A stretch of 31,127 nucleotides of DNA from Treponema sp. UBA1233 (GTDB taxonomy: Bacteria; Spirochaetota; Spirochaetia; Treponematales; Treponemataceae), in NCBI GenBank assembly GCA_002309305.1, contig DBWR01000009.1, positions 1 through 31,127 on the forward strand. Reading direction: 5' to 3'. Shown here in pieces: positions 20,290 through 28,724 of this stretch. How positions within the stretch are numbered: the first letter of the stretch is position 1; each line of letters opens with the position of its first letter. Made by a program: the position numbers and the translations under genes. The notes under the pieces were generated by a model, which saw only the letters and a program-made list of their open reading frames with translations, was not told the DNA's origin and did no database searches.

Positions 20290-22158
20290 CTACAGTTTGA
20301 ACTTGTCCAATTCAGATGTAATTGCAAGTACGGACTGTTTGTTGGCTTCGGCTTTTGCCCGGACAGTAGAGAATGACTCTGAGAATGTCTTTACTACCGA
20401 TTCGGACTGTGACACTGAATCATTGACCTGACCTGTAAGGGAAACAACCTCGTTCAAGTCATGCATTATTTCTTCCGTGTAATTTGCCTGGTTCTTTGTA
20501 AGGTCGCTTACTTCTCCAATCTGTTTTACAACCACATTTGTACTTGAAAGAATTGAATTTGCATCGGCTGACTGCTGGGCCATGGTCTTTGATATTTCCG
20601 CAACAACACGGCTCTGTTCCTCAATCTCCTTCTGTATCTTGCTGAATGCGTTGCTTGTGAGCTCCATGTTTTCTGAGCCTTCGCCCATGGATTTTGAAAT
20701 CTCGTTGATAAGCTTGCTGATGTCCTTTGTAGACCTTTGGGTTGACTCGGAAAGCTTTCGGATTTCATCTGCAACGACACTAAAGCCCTTTCCTGCCTCA
20801 CCTGCATGAGCCGCCTCAATAGCCGCGTTCATGGCAAGAAGGTTTGTTTGGGAAGCAACCGACTGAATCACCTTGATGACTTCTATCATGCGCTTGGACA
20901 TTTCCGTAATGCCGTTGATGACTGTCTGTGTCTTCTTTACTTCCTCGCTACCTGAAACAGATTCATGCGTAAGAGCATTTGAAAGATTCTGAGCCTTTGC
21001 GATAAGCCCCGTAATCGACTTGAAGTTGTCCACCATTTCTGTCATGGACTTTTCGTTTTCCTTTTCGGACTTATACTGGAAGCCTGTAAAATCACTTACC
21101 TTTACCGCATCGGAACTGAGCTTTGCAACACCCTTGTTTACCGAAGCAAGCAAGTCTGCCTGATTGTTCGATTCTTTGCTCATGGACTTGAACTTGTCTA
21201 CAATCTGATTAATGTCGGCTGATGAAGTTTCGGTAAGCCCCATAAGCTCTTCCGCACTTGAGTCAACAGATTTGATTTCGTTTTTAAGGTTCAGGAGGAA
21301 CACGCGCAGGGAATCCATAAGCAGGTTCATTTCTGACATGATGATTCCAAAGTCATCGAATGTACCTACATAAATGCGGCTGTGCAAATCTCCTTCCGTA
21401 CGGAGGCTCCTTATCAGATTGATAGAAATCGCAAACCTATGTCTGAGCTGAACAAGAGTGATGAGGATGAGCGGACTGCAGAAAACCAATGCCTGAATCA
21501 ACCCGAACACGGTCTTGCCAACGAAGACATTCATAGCCCATCCGTGGCGTATGGCACTGTATCCTGAACAGAAAACATGCCAGACAACTGTAAGGCTTGC
21601 AATCAGAATGGCCTGACCGATGTTCATGGATACGGTTGTCCTCTTGAATCCCTCGCATGAAATAATCTTAAGCTTGTATAATTCCCTTCTTGAAAGAACC
21701 GCAAAACACTTTACCGAATACTGCACGGCCATAAAACCATAGAGCAGAATCAAAATCATGATTACTACCAGATCAGTTGTGTTGTAGTTTACTTTTCCGG
21801 CAACCGTCTTGATTATGATTGTGATACCGTTTCCAAGCGGGTATCCTGCCATGAGAGCTATTGTGGTAATTACCTTTATCCTTCTGAGGATTCCGTCCAC
21901 ACTTTCCTGCTCTTCTTTTGTAATCGGCTGTGTCTCCGCCTTTTTAATCAGATCCAGCAGAGGTTTCATCATTATGTAAGTGATAATCGTAATGACAACA
22001 AAGATTCCAGCGGCAGGTCCCAAAGATGCGCCAAGACCAGTTACCCAGTCGCCCCATGTTGACCCCTTGATCTGCGTTACCTGAAAAGAGGAAAGCAGGG
22101 GAACACCAATGACAGTACTTACACCAAAAAACAACATGTATATTTGAAACAAACTCAT
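20290..22158 (-). CDS. Methyl-accepting chemotaxis protein with polytopic N-terminus
   Basis: A 622-residue receptor. The N-terminal part has about six membrane helices (3-22, 46-66, 95-113, 128-150, 180-200 and 212-236) and no sizeable periplasmic domain. A linker with a HAMP-like character (238-295) leads into a long coiled-coil signalling domain. The conserved tip lies at about 437-470 (NLLAMNAAIEAAHAGE, GKGFSVVADEIRKLSE), where CheA and CheW bind. Candidate methylation sites lie in the flanking helices. It would report membrane state or small ligands to the flagellar motor. AGGAG precedes the ATG. It is a single gene, not next to other chemotaxis genes. Confidence 0.9.
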   Translation of the reverse strand: MSLFQIYMLFFGVSTVIGVPLLSSFQVTQIKGSTWGDWVTGLGASLGPAAGIFVVITIITYIMMKPLLDLIKKAETQPITKEEQESVDGILRRIKVITTIALMAGYPLGNGITIIIKTVAGKVNYNTTDLVVIMILILLYGFMAVQYSVKCFAVLSRRELYKLKIISCEGFKRTTVSMNIGQAILIASLTVVWHVFCSGYSAIRHGWAMNVFVGKTVFGLIQALVFCSPLILITLVQLRHRFAISINLIRSLRTEGDLHSRIYVGTFDDFGIIMSEMNLLMDSLRVFLLNLKNEIKSVDSSAEELMGLTETSSADINQIVDKFKSMSKESNNQADLLASVNKGVAKLSSDAVKVSDFTGFQYKSEKENEKSMTEMVDNFKSITGLIAKAQNLSNALTHESVSGSEEVKKTQTVINGITEMSKRMIEVIKVIQSVASQTNLLAMNAAIEAAHAGEAGKGFSVVADEIRKLSESTQRSTKDISKLINEISKSMGEGSENMELTSNAFSKIQKEIEEQSRVVAEISKTMAQQSADANSILSSTNVVVKQIGEVSDLTKNQANYTEEIMHDLNEVVSLTGQVNDSVSQSESVVKTFSESFSTVRAKAEANKQSVLAITSELDKFKL

Positions 22159-22255
22159 TTTATTACTCCTAATAGTAATATTACCACGGTTTTTTAATAA
22201 AAACTATGTCAAATGTGGAATTTTAAGGAAAAAATTAAAACTTTCTTAAAACGGT

Positions 22256-22284
22256 TTGAACTGTATTTCATAATTTGATATAAT
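22256..22284 (+). promoter_or_regulatory. Promoter of the MATE gene, near-leaderless
   Basis: TTGAAC (22256-22261), 17 bp, TATAAT (22279-22284). The ATG at 22293 is 8 bp past the -10 box and has no ribosome-binding site between. Confidence 0.62.
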
Positions 22285-22292
22285 ATCGTAAA

Positions 22293-23687
22293 ATGCAAAA
22301 CCAAAATGCCGACATCCAGTACAACAAAATGGTAAATACCCCGGTTTGGAAGCTGATCATTACGCTTGCAATCCCTACCATAATATCCATGCTTGTTACC
22401 TCGATTTACAACATGGCCGACACATTTTTTGTCTCCCAGTTGGGAACAGAAGCCAGTGCGGCAGTTGGAATCGTTTTTCCCGTCATGTCCATAATCCAGG
22501 CGTGCGGATTTACCCTTGGCATGGGTTCTGGAAGCCTTGTCTCCATACGTCTTGGCCAAAAGCGCAACGAAGAGGCCTCCGTGATTACATCAACTGCATT
22601 TTTTGCGGCGATTGGTGTCGGTGTCCTGGTTACCTGCTTCGGCAACTTATTTGCACAGGGTGTCCTGAGTTTTATCGGTGCAAGTGAAAGCGTCCTTCCT
22701 TATGCAAAGGATTATGCGGCCTACATTTTCTGGGGTGCTCCCTTTATGTGTGCCTCTTTTGTCCTGAACAATGACCTTCGTTCAGAGGGAAAGGCGTTCT
22801 TCAGCATGATTGCCCTTACAACAGGGGGCATACTTAATCTGGTTTTGGACCCCTTCTTTATTTTCCCTGATATTTCAATTTTTGGACTTCACATCAAGGG
22901 TCTGGGTATGGGGATCAGCGGTGCGGCCCTTTGTACGCTCATAACCCAGTTTACAAGTTTCTGGCTGCTTTTCTCGTTTTACCTAAGGCGAAAGGCCATC
23001 TGTCACATAAGCATAAAGAATATTTCCAGGGACATCCGAGTTTTGGGCAGGATTGTCACCACAGGACTTCCTTCTCTTGCACGTCAGGGTTTGGCGAGCA
23101 TTGCTTCAATTATGCTGAACAAGAGTGCGGGACTCTTTGGCGTGAGTGCGATTGCGGCCATGACTATTGTTGGCAAAATCATCATGTTCATTGCCAGCAT
23201 GATGATAGGAATCGGTCAGGGATTCAGTCCGGTAAGCGGCTACAACTACGGTGCAAAACGTTATGACAGGGTTAAAAAGGCATATTTTTTCCTTGTCGTA
23301 AGCGGTGCATCTGTCATGGCAGTCTTTGCAATCCTTGCGTTTGTATTTGCCCCCCAGATCATTCAGGCTTTCCGCGATGACCCAGAGGTTATTGAAGTTG
23401 GAAAGGTTGCATTAAGGTGGCAGGCGGCATTCCTACCCTTGCATGCGATTATCGTCGGTACCAACATGCTGATGCAGTCCACACACCACATCACGCAGGC
23501 GACTTTCCTTTCCATGAACAGGCAGGGCATCTACTTTATTCCCGCCATATTGATTTTACCCCATTTGTTCGGACTTTTTGGAGTGGAGATAAGTCAGGCG
23601 GTTGCAGATTTGCTCAGCACATTTACTGCCATTCCGTACTTGATATGGTTCTTCAGGAAGCTACCGAAAGAATTAATTAAGAATTAA
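22293..23687 (+). CDS. MATE family multidrug/cation efflux transporter
   Basis: A 464-residue inner-membrane exporter of normal family length with twelve predicted helices in two halves. Family landmarks include MADTFFVSQLGTEASAAVG near residues 47-65, GSGSLVSIRLGQ, and GQGFSPVSGYNYGAKRYDRV at about 310-330 at the start of the second half. MATE proteins export cationic drugs or metabolites in exchange for Na+ or H+. The start at 22293 appears leaderless, since the -10 box ends 8 bp earlier. The gene is monocistronic as far as can be seen, 63 bp before a small lipoprotein gene with its own -10 box. Confidence 0.92.
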   Translation: MQNQNADIQYNKMVNTPVWKLIITLAIPTIISMLVTSIYNMADTFFVSQLGTEASAAVGIVFPVMSIIQACGFTLGMGSGSLVSIRLGQKRNEEASVITSTAFFAAIGVGVLVTCFGNLFAQGVLSFIGASESVLPYAKDYAAYIFWGAPFMCASFVLNNDLRSEGKAFFSMIALTTGGILNLVLDPFFIFPDISIFGLHIKGLGMGISGAALCTLITQFTSFWLLFSFYLRRKAICHISIKNISRDIRVLGRIVTTGLPSLARQGLASIASIMLNKSAGLFGVSAIAAMTIVGKIIMFIASMMIGIGQGFSPVSGYNYGAKRYDRVKKAYFFLVVSGASVMAVFAILAFVFAPQIIQAFRDDPEVIEVGKVALRWQAAFLPLHAIIVGTNMLMQSTHHITQATFLSMNRQGIYFIPAILILPHLFGLFGVEISQAVADLLSTFTAIPYLIWFFRKLPKELIKN

Positions 23688-23727
23688 GAATGCATGATTA
23701 AGAGTAGCCACACTTTATAAATGTGAG

Positions 23728-23733
23728 TATAAT
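23728..23733 (+). promoter_or_regulatory. Candidate -10 box of the small lipoprotein gene
   Basis: TATAAT lies 17 bp before the ATG at 23751, and a ribosome-binding site (GGAAAGGAG) lies between. Just upstream is an imperfect dyad CACACTT-TAT-AAATGTG (23710-23726). No convincing -35 box is visible, so activator dependence is possible. Confidence 0.4.
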
Positions 23734-23750
23734 TAAGGAAAGGAGTCATC

Positions 23751-24203
23751 ATGAAAAAAACTGGGATATACATCATTTTAGCATTTCTTTCTTTTTGCCT
23801 TTTGGCCTGTAGCAGCTCGGAAACCATTCTGACCATAGACGTGACGGACGGGAACCCCAGCGATGTAACAACAGTAGAAGTCCACAAGGGAGACAGCCTC
23901 AGCATCTGGAATTCGATAGACATAGAATACTATGGCGACTTTGACCTTCAATACACTCTGGAACTCCAACTCAATTCAAAGCCTGGCATGAAAAAAACAG
24001 TTGACGGGAAAGACCCCAGCATCAAGATGATGAGCAAAGACATAAAAGTCCAAAACAAGGGCCAAATAAGCTGGCAGTCAGGAAGGATTCTTTCCGGCAT
24101 CAGTATTTCCGAAGACGGCATCCTAAGCATAAGAATCACCCCGGAAATTCAAGGGGAAGACCTCACCGTCAAAAGGAATGCCATTCAGATAAAGAAATCT
24201 TGA
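23751..24203 (+). CDS. Small lipoprotein of unknown function
   Basis: A 150-residue protein. Signal and lipobox MKKTGIYIILAFLSFCLLAC give Cys20 as the lipidated residue, followed by SSS. The mature domain is beta-rich (ILTIDVTDG, TVEVHKGDSLSIW, LQYTLELQLN, GILSIRITPEIQG), compatible with a single immunoglobulin-like sandwich of about 115 residues. No family is recognised. A strong GGAAAGGAG lies just before the ATG. It converges with the VapC-type toxin gene, with 37 bp between the stops. Confidence 0.7.
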   Translation: MKKTGIYIILAFLSFCLLACSSSETILTIDVTDGNPSDVTTVEVHKGDSLSIWNSIDIEYYGDFDLQYTLELQLNSKPGMKKTVDGKDPSIKMMSKDIKVQNKGQISWQSGRILSGISISEDGILSIRITPEIQGEDLTVKRNAIQIKKS

Positions 24204-24240
24204 ACAAACAGCGGGGATGTGTGTTTAACTTTTGTTTTTT

Positions 24241-24672
24241 CTATTCAAACCAGTTTTCAACCATGAGTGGAGCGACTTTTTGAATTGGTTCGAAATGTTT
24301 TGTGTTTCGTGTTACTAGAATCATGCAATTTGATACGGCAATTGAAGCAATCTGGGTATCTGGGAAATCTACTGGAGTTCCGATTTCTTGTAATCGAGAA
24401 CGTATATCAGCTTGAATCCATGCAGCGTGATTATCATATTGAATTATGTCGTAAGTAGACTGAATTTCGTCTATAAGTTTTGAAGAAATAAAATTTTTTC
24501 GTTTCCCATCAGGCAAAGAGTTTACACCGAACAATAACTCAGTCCACACCGTAGAAGGAAGTGCAATGAGTTTCTCATATTTAGAAATTTTTGAACAAAC
24601 AGATTTATTAGGATTCGGTTTCATTATTTCTGAAATCATATTAGTATCAAGAAGATAATATGGTCTTATCAT
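24241..24672 (-). CDS. vapC: PIN-domain toxin, VapC type
   Basis: A 143-residue PIN-domain ribonuclease. The acidic site is present: Asp9 (YYLLDTNMISEI), Glu45 (TVWTELLFG), Asp105 (DFPDTQIASIA) and the Asn123 region (VTRNTKHFEPI). VapC toxins cleave specific tRNAs or rRNA in a Mg-dependent way and are neutralised by the co-encoded antitoxin. Its ATG is 2 bp past the antitoxin stop, and GAGGTG inside the antitoxin tail serves as ribosome-binding site, so translation is coupled. The symbol denotes the family only; the RNA target is unknown. Confidence 0.88.
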   Translation of the reverse strand: MIRPYYLLDTNMISEIMKPNPNKSVCSKISKYEKLIALPSTVWTELLFGVNSLPDGKRKNFISSKLIDEIQSTYDIIQYDNHAAWIQADIRSRLQEIGTPVDFPDTQIASIAVSNCMILVTRNTKHFEPIQKVAPLMVENWFE

Positions 24673-24674
24673 AA

Positions 24675-24989
24675 TTACACCTCATCAAAGATATGAGAAG
24701 AATCTTCTCGTCCATAACAATTTCTTTCTCTTATGCTATCAAAATATTCAGTTAAATCAAAATCATCATCCTCAAGTCCATAAGCAATACGGCTTTCTTG
24801 AATTTTTTCTACGAGGCTTTTTTCTTTTGGAGCAACTGATTTTTCAAAGTCCTCTTTTGAGACGATATAGGCAACAACTTCATTGTGGCGAGAAATACGC
24901 ACAGGGCCATTCTTTTCTGCCGTATGAATGTAAAAAGGAAGTCTGTTTTTTGCTTCATGGATTGGTATTGCACCTGAAGGCATGTTCAT
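24675..24989 (-). CDS. Phd/YefM-like antitoxin of the toxin-antitoxin pair
   Basis: A 104-residue protein. The N-terminal part (IPIHEAKNRLPFYIHTAEKN, then PVRISRHNEVVAYIVSKEDF) matches Phd/YefM antitoxins, which form DNA-binding dimers. The acidic C-terminal tail (EDDDFDLTEYFDSIRERN) should wrap the toxin. The start at 24989 has AGGAGG 5 bp upstream; a GTG at 24995 is a weaker alternative. It likely represses its own promoter (25025-25053). Confidence 0.82.
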   Translation of the reverse strand: MNMPSGAIPIHEAKNRLPFYIHTAEKNGPVRISRHNEVVAYIVSKEDFEKSVAPKEKSLVEKIQESRIAYGLEDDDFDLTEYFDSIRERNCYGREDSSHIFDEV

Positions 24990-25024
24990 AAGCACCTCCT
25001 GACATATGATATATTGATATTAAA

Positions 25025-25066
25025 AAAATAACACCATAATAGCCATTTGTCAAGTTTATAGCTATT
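25025..25066 (-). promoter_or_regulatory. Promoter and candidate operator of the toxin-antitoxin operon
   Basis: On the minus strand TTGACA (25048-25053), 17 bp, TATTTT (25025-25030). Two related decamers, AATAGCTATA (25057-25066) and AATGGCTATT (25039-25048), lie on either side of the -35 box in the same orientation, 18 bp apart. Their centres GCTAT suggest binding sites for the antitoxin-toxin complex. Confidence 0.5.
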
Positions 25067-25088
25067 TTATGATTGTACCCAACTCTCC

Positions 25089-25126
25089 CAACTTTCCAGT
25101 ATCTTTTTCACAAAAGCTGTGTTATA
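25089..25126. repeat. Recurrent 38-bp upstream element, copy 1
   Basis: It begins CAACTTTCCAGTATC and ends AAAAGCTGTGTTATA. It differs from the copy at 27012-27049 by one base. It lies 55 bp upstream of the LRR lipoprotein gene. A TTTTCA (25105-25110)-17-TATAAT (25128-25133) pair overlaps its end and could be the promoter of that gene. Confidence 0.75.
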
Positions 25127-25181
25127 GTATAATGAAACCATACAAGGAATATCTAAACTGAGCCACAGGACGGTTAGAAAT

Positions 25182-26978
25182 ATGAAGAACTTTACAAAAT
25201 TACTCACTTCAATTATGTGCACAGCGATTTTCTTTTCGTGTTTTTCAGCCAAGCCTGTTGAGACAGAAGAAGAAGTTACGAACGATGATTATCCGGTTTT
25301 TCACAAACCAGTACCGCTTACGAAAGAATACTTCCCTGATCCGATATTCAGAGAGTATATGGCCTCTACGTTTGATGAAGATCATGACGGTTTCCTGCAT
25401 GAGTATGAGCTTCGCCTGATCTGGAATGTTCACTGTGAGAACATGGCCGTTACTTCGGTTAAGGGAATCGAACATCTACCTTATCTTAAGGGACTCTGGT
25501 GCAAGGGGAATAAAATCACAGAGCTCGATTTTTCCGGTAATCCTGATATGGTAGGAATCTGGTGTTCATTCAATGACATCAAGAAACTTGATTTTTCACC
25601 TTGTCCAAAGCTGGAGTGGGTTTACTGTTTTGAATGCGGCCTTGAAGAGATTGATGTTTCTCAGAATCCTGAACTTGGTTATCTTGAGTGCAATCTTAAC
25701 CGAGGCTTGACTTCCATTGATCTCACTCATAATCCTAAGCTTGAAAATCTTTTCATCAGCAAGTGTTCTCTTAAAGAACTCGACATTTCTAAGAATCCGC
25801 TTCTTTGTGAATTGGCTGCTTTTGACAACCAGTTGACGTCACTTGATGTTTCCCACAACCCGCTTCTTAAAAGACTTGATGTATGGGATAACAAGAATCT
25901 CGGGAATATGGATGTTTCGAACCTTAAGGGGCTTCAATATTACAATGTTGCCATGACCAGCATGACTAAGATTGATGTTACTCACAATCCTGAACTTGTT
26001 GAGCTTGTCGCAAGCTATAACAATGGTATTAGGTCAATCGATCTTTCCAGAAACCCTAAGCTTCAGTATCTTAATGTTGAGTGCGACGTGAATCTTCAAA
26101 GTCTCGATCTTTCTCATAATCCCAGACTTTATCACCTGTATGCTTTTGGTCTTACAAGTCTTGATACAATCGACATAAGTAAGAACAGCCGTCTGTGCAA
26201 GGCTTACAGCGAAGGCCGTTACGAGCGTGATGAAGAAAGGATTGGTCTTGTGTATTTTAAAAATCTTGCATACGGCGGCAGTGAAGATCCGTTTGATGAC
26301 CTTAATCACATTATCGGTGTAGACGACAGTGCCAGGGTTATTGCCAAATATAACGGCAAGAAAGATGTACCAGACAGCATCATTGATACAAAAGACGGTC
26401 ATTCCAAGAACGAGCTGTTTGTAACAAGAGGACAGGCTATCCTTACACTCTATCAGTTGGCAGGAAGTCCAACCGTAAGAGGTGCTTCAAGATTTACCGA
26501 TGTTTCTGATTTTTTTGCTGATGCAGTAAAGTGGGGTGAGGACAACAATATCTGCTTCGGATTCCCCCAGATTTGTGCCAATACTTTCTGTGAGAATGAG
26601 TGCATCACCAGACAGGATTGGGCTCTCATGGCACACAGATTTGCAGACTACATGAAATTTGGTACTGCATTTGACTATGGCAGATCCGACTGGTTTGATG
26701 ATTTTTATGATATAGACTTTTATGCATGGGGAGCGTTTACCTGGGCCATTCAATGGAGAGTCGTACCTATAGATGAGAAAACAAACAGATGTTATCCTCA
26801 CGGAAGAATTACCGTAGCAGAATTCGAGAAGGGGGCAGCAGAAATCTTTGATCTTGATGAAGGGGCCTCTTACGCGCAGAGAGTCGGCGGAAATTTTGGA
26901 GCAGATTATGTAGATCCAGGGACTCCTGAAAACAAATTGATAGAAGTCCATGTGCCTATGGTGACACCTAAAAGATAA
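25182..26978 (+). CDS. Lipoprotein with EF-hand-like loop, leucine-rich repeats and SLH-like C-terminus
   Basis: A 598-residue surface lipoprotein. The lipobox IFFSC gives Cys20. An EF-hand-like loop follows (D65-E-D67-H-D69-G-F-L-H-E-Y-E76), typical calcium-ligand spacing. Residues about 90-345 hold ten or more leucine-rich repeats of about 21 residues with the core L.(S/E)LD(V/I)S.NP.L. Residues about 412-560 resemble SLH modules (FVTRGQAILTLYQLAGSP, FTDVSDFFADAVKWGEDNNI, CITRQDWALMAHRFADYM), about two and a half copies. SLH normally tethers Gram-positive S-layer proteins to cell-wall polymers; in a lipid-anchored spirochaete protein it may bind a polymer or serve as a protein module. The ribosome-binding site is weak (AGGA about 14 bp upstream). 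Confidence 0.83.
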   Translation: MKNFTKLLTSIMCTAIFFSCFSAKPVETEEEVTNDDYPVFHKPVPLTKEYFPDPIFREYMASTFDEDHDGFLHEYELRLIWNVHCENMAVTSVKGIEHLPYLKGLWCKGNKITELDFSGNPDMVGIWCSFNDIKKLDFSPCPKLEWVYCFECGLEEIDVSQNPELGYLECNLNRGLTSIDLTHNPKLENLFISKCSLKELDISKNPLLCELAAFDNQLTSLDVSHNPLLKRLDVWDNKNLGNMDVSNLKGLQYYNVAMTSMTKIDVTHNPELVELVASYNNGIRSIDLSRNPKLQYLNVECDVNLQSLDLSHNPRLYHLYAFGLTSLDTIDISKNSRLCKAYSEGRYERDEERIGLVYFKNLAYGGSEDPFDDLNHIIGVDDSARVIAKYNGKKDVPDSIIDTKDGHSKNELFVTRGQAILTLYQLAGSPTVRGASRFTDVSDFFADAVKWGEDNNICFGFPQICANTFCENECITRQDWALMAHRFADYMKFGTAFDYGRSDWFDDFYDIDFYAWGAFTWAIQWRVVPIDEKTNRCYPHGRITVAEFEKGAAEIFDLDEGASYAQRVGGNFGADYVDPGTPENKLIEVHVPMVTPKR

Positions 26979-27006
26979 GCAGCTGGTTTCATAAATCCTC
27001 TTTCAT

Positions 27007-27049
27007 TAATTCAACTTTCCAGTATCTTTTCCACAAAAGCTGTGTTATA
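27007..27049. repeat. Recurrent upstream element, copy 2
   Basis: This is the same element as at 25089-25126, with a 5' extension (TTAATT) that it shares with copy 3 only. It abuts the cellulase remnant: the remnant reading frame begins 8 bp after it. Confidence 0.75.
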
Positions 27050-27057
27050 ATATTTGA

Positions 27058-27276
27058 AAGCAAACCTATACAAATGGCAAATGGCATGACCTTGTAAAAG
27101 AAAAAAATGTCGTTGTGAAGGGAGCTTCAATTAAGGATGGCTGGTGCATTAAAGTAACAAACGAAGTTTTTACCATCAGCATTGACGAAAAACTCGCCGC
27201 AGCACTGGAAGCCTCTCGTGGACTCAATCTGAACGGCCAGAACATCATCATAAAATCTGTGAAGGTGGTGGAATAA
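27058..27276 (+). pseudogene. C-terminal remnant of a GH5 cellulase paralogue
   Basis: An open frame of 72 codons without a start codon ends at TAA (27274-27276). It aligns without gaps to the last ~69 residues of the intact enzyme ending at 31049: both share W, then VV or LV with K, then TISIDE, then NGQ(N/D)IIIKS and KVVE at the end. Upstream is TGA (27055-27057), and the recurrent element is only 8 bp away, whereas the intact gene has about 100 bp plus its whole catalytic region there. The 5' nine-tenths of the gene has been deleted. The sequence has drifted from the intact copy (about half the residues agree), so the duplication is not recent. Confidence 0.85.
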
Positions 27277-27302
27277 GACGCAATTCTTGTGACTTGATTC
27301 CC

Positions 27303-27334
27303 GAGAATTGGGGTTTTGTTTTACCCCAATTCTC
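27303..27334. terminator. Perfect 12-bp hairpin between convergent genes
   Basis: GAGAATTGGGGT (27303-27314) and ACCCCAATTCTC (27323-27334) form a perfect stem with an 8-nt loop. It lies between the cellulase remnant and the stop of the leftward ATPase. No T-run follows on either strand, but stem strength and position fit a two-way transcription stop. Confidence 0.6.
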
Positions 27335-27335
27335 T

Positions 27336-28718
27336 CTAGATGGCAGTTGAACCAGCATCCTCAAAAGCACAGAAAATCATATACGGCGGGATTTTTACAA
27401 CACCATCTTCCTTAGAAAAATTCTTTGGATGAATGATATATGATTTTTCAACCTTTTTTCCGAATTTTTCCTTGAAAGCTACAAGAGAATTTGTCGTATA
27501 ATTTTTTGCAGATTTCACTTCTACAGGACGAATCTTAAAATTGGTCTTGCTTTCATTCGACAAAAGAAAATCAATTTCAATATCGTTGCGGTGCTTTTCA
27601 GCGCTGTATTGGGTATAAAAAAACAATTTGCGGCCAAGTACCGTGAACATTTGGGCAATGGCATTTTCATAAACCATTCCTTCGTTAAGGGAAAGCTTTC
27701 CGTCCATAATTGCCTTATAAAGCTTTTGATTTGCAATTTCATTTTCACTGAATGCAAGGCTGATTAAAAGTCCCGTGTCGCCCATATAACATTTTACAGC
27801 CGAATCATTTTTGTTGAGGGCAAAACCGACATTCGGGTCGTTGCAGCGGTAACAAAGATTGCAAATCATAGAATCACCAAGCCAGAAAAGTGGCTCATCA
27901 TATCGGTCAAAAACACCATTTTTATCAATTTCACTTAATACGATTTTCTTTTCGTGAGTTGAAAGAAACGCGGGAATATTTTCAAAAATGGCGGAAACTT
28001 TTGAATTGTATCGTTTTGCGGCTTTTTTTATATCATCACGGTACAAATCTAAAATATCACGTTTTTCAATATCACTTGAAGAAAAATCTCCGTGAGATTC
28101 GATATAGGCAACGACGCTCTGAGGCATTCCGCCCACAAGCATATACTCGCGGAACAAATGCATTGCCTGCGCGTGATAGATTTGATCAAGCGGAATCTGT
28201 TTTTCCCAGCAGTCTTTTATGTAATCAAGCAGAACTTCTTTTCCAAGCGCAGTTGCAAACTCTTCAAAATCAATCGGATACATTTTGATTTTGCGTTCTT
28301 CTGACGGAACAGTTATGTCCTTGACATTCTCTTTTATGGAAATCAGCGAACCGGTCTCAATAAAATCAAAACGTCCGTCCTGTACAAGATACTTTATCGT
28401 TTCCCTTGCGCGTGGGAACTTTTGAATTTCATCAAAAATAATCACAGATTCCCGCGGAAAAAGCTTTACCCCGTATTCAAGCGAAAGCGTCTGAAAAAAT
28501 AAATCAAGATTGTTGATGTTGTCAAAGTTATCCCTGATTTTTTTTGGAACCTTGTTGAAATCCACAAGGATATAGGATTTGTATTCGTTCTTGGCAAAAG
28601 ATTCTACAATCGTAGATTTTCCAATACGCCGCGCGCCTTCGAGCAAAACGGCTTTTTTCCCATGAACCTCAGTTTTCCATAAAAGAAGTTTTTTGTAGAT
28701 TTTTCGCTTGATTTCCAT
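27336..28718 (-). CDS. AAA ATPase with DUF4143 / PD-(D/E)XK-like C-terminus
   Basis: A 460-residue protein. Walker A is GARRIGKST (28-36; Lys34), Walker B VIIFDEIQ (92-99; Asp96, Glu97), with an ETGSLIS sensor at 121-127. The C-terminal half carries Glu351, Asp383 (EIDFLL) and E400-V-K402, the layout of a PD-(D/E)XK nuclease fold, apparently intact. It is only distantly related to the ATPase at 3890. The family has no settled function; a role in defence, DNA processing or as a signalling switch is speculative. The start at 28718 has no ribosome-binding site, and a TTGATA-17-TAAAAT promoter ends 6 bp before it, so translation is probably leaderless. It lies between a cellulase remnant and an intact cellulase gene, as an insertion into a former tandem pair. 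Confidence 0.85.
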   Translation of the reverse strand: MEIKRKIYKKLLLWKTEVHGKKAVLLEGARRIGKSTIVESFAKNEYKSYILVDFNKVPKKIRDNFDNINNLDLFFQTLSLEYGVKLFPRESVIIFDEIQKFPRARETIKYLVQDGRFDFIETGSLISIKENVKDITVPSEERKIKMYPIDFEEFATALGKEVLLDYIKDCWEKQIPLDQIYHAQAMHLFREYMLVGGMPQSVVAYIESHGDFSSSDIEKRDILDLYRDDIKKAAKRYNSKVSAIFENIPAFLSTHEKKIVLSEIDKNGVFDRYDEPLFWLGDSMICNLCYRCNDPNVGFALNKNDSAVKCYMGDTGLLISLAFSENEIANQKLYKAIMDGKLSLNEGMVYENAIAQMFTVLGRKLFFYTQYSAEKHRNDIEIDFLLSNESKTNFKIRPVEVKSAKNYTTNSLVAFKEKFGKKVEKSYIIHPKNFSKEDGVVKIPPYMIFCAFEDAGSTAI

Positions 28719-28724
28719 AATGTA

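Noticed and set aside
25067..25252. Minus-strand 61-residue frame over the start of the LRR lipoprotein gene
   Set aside because: It has no ribosome-binding site and overlaps a well-supported signal peptide. Only its last codons (the recurrent element) repeat elsewhere.
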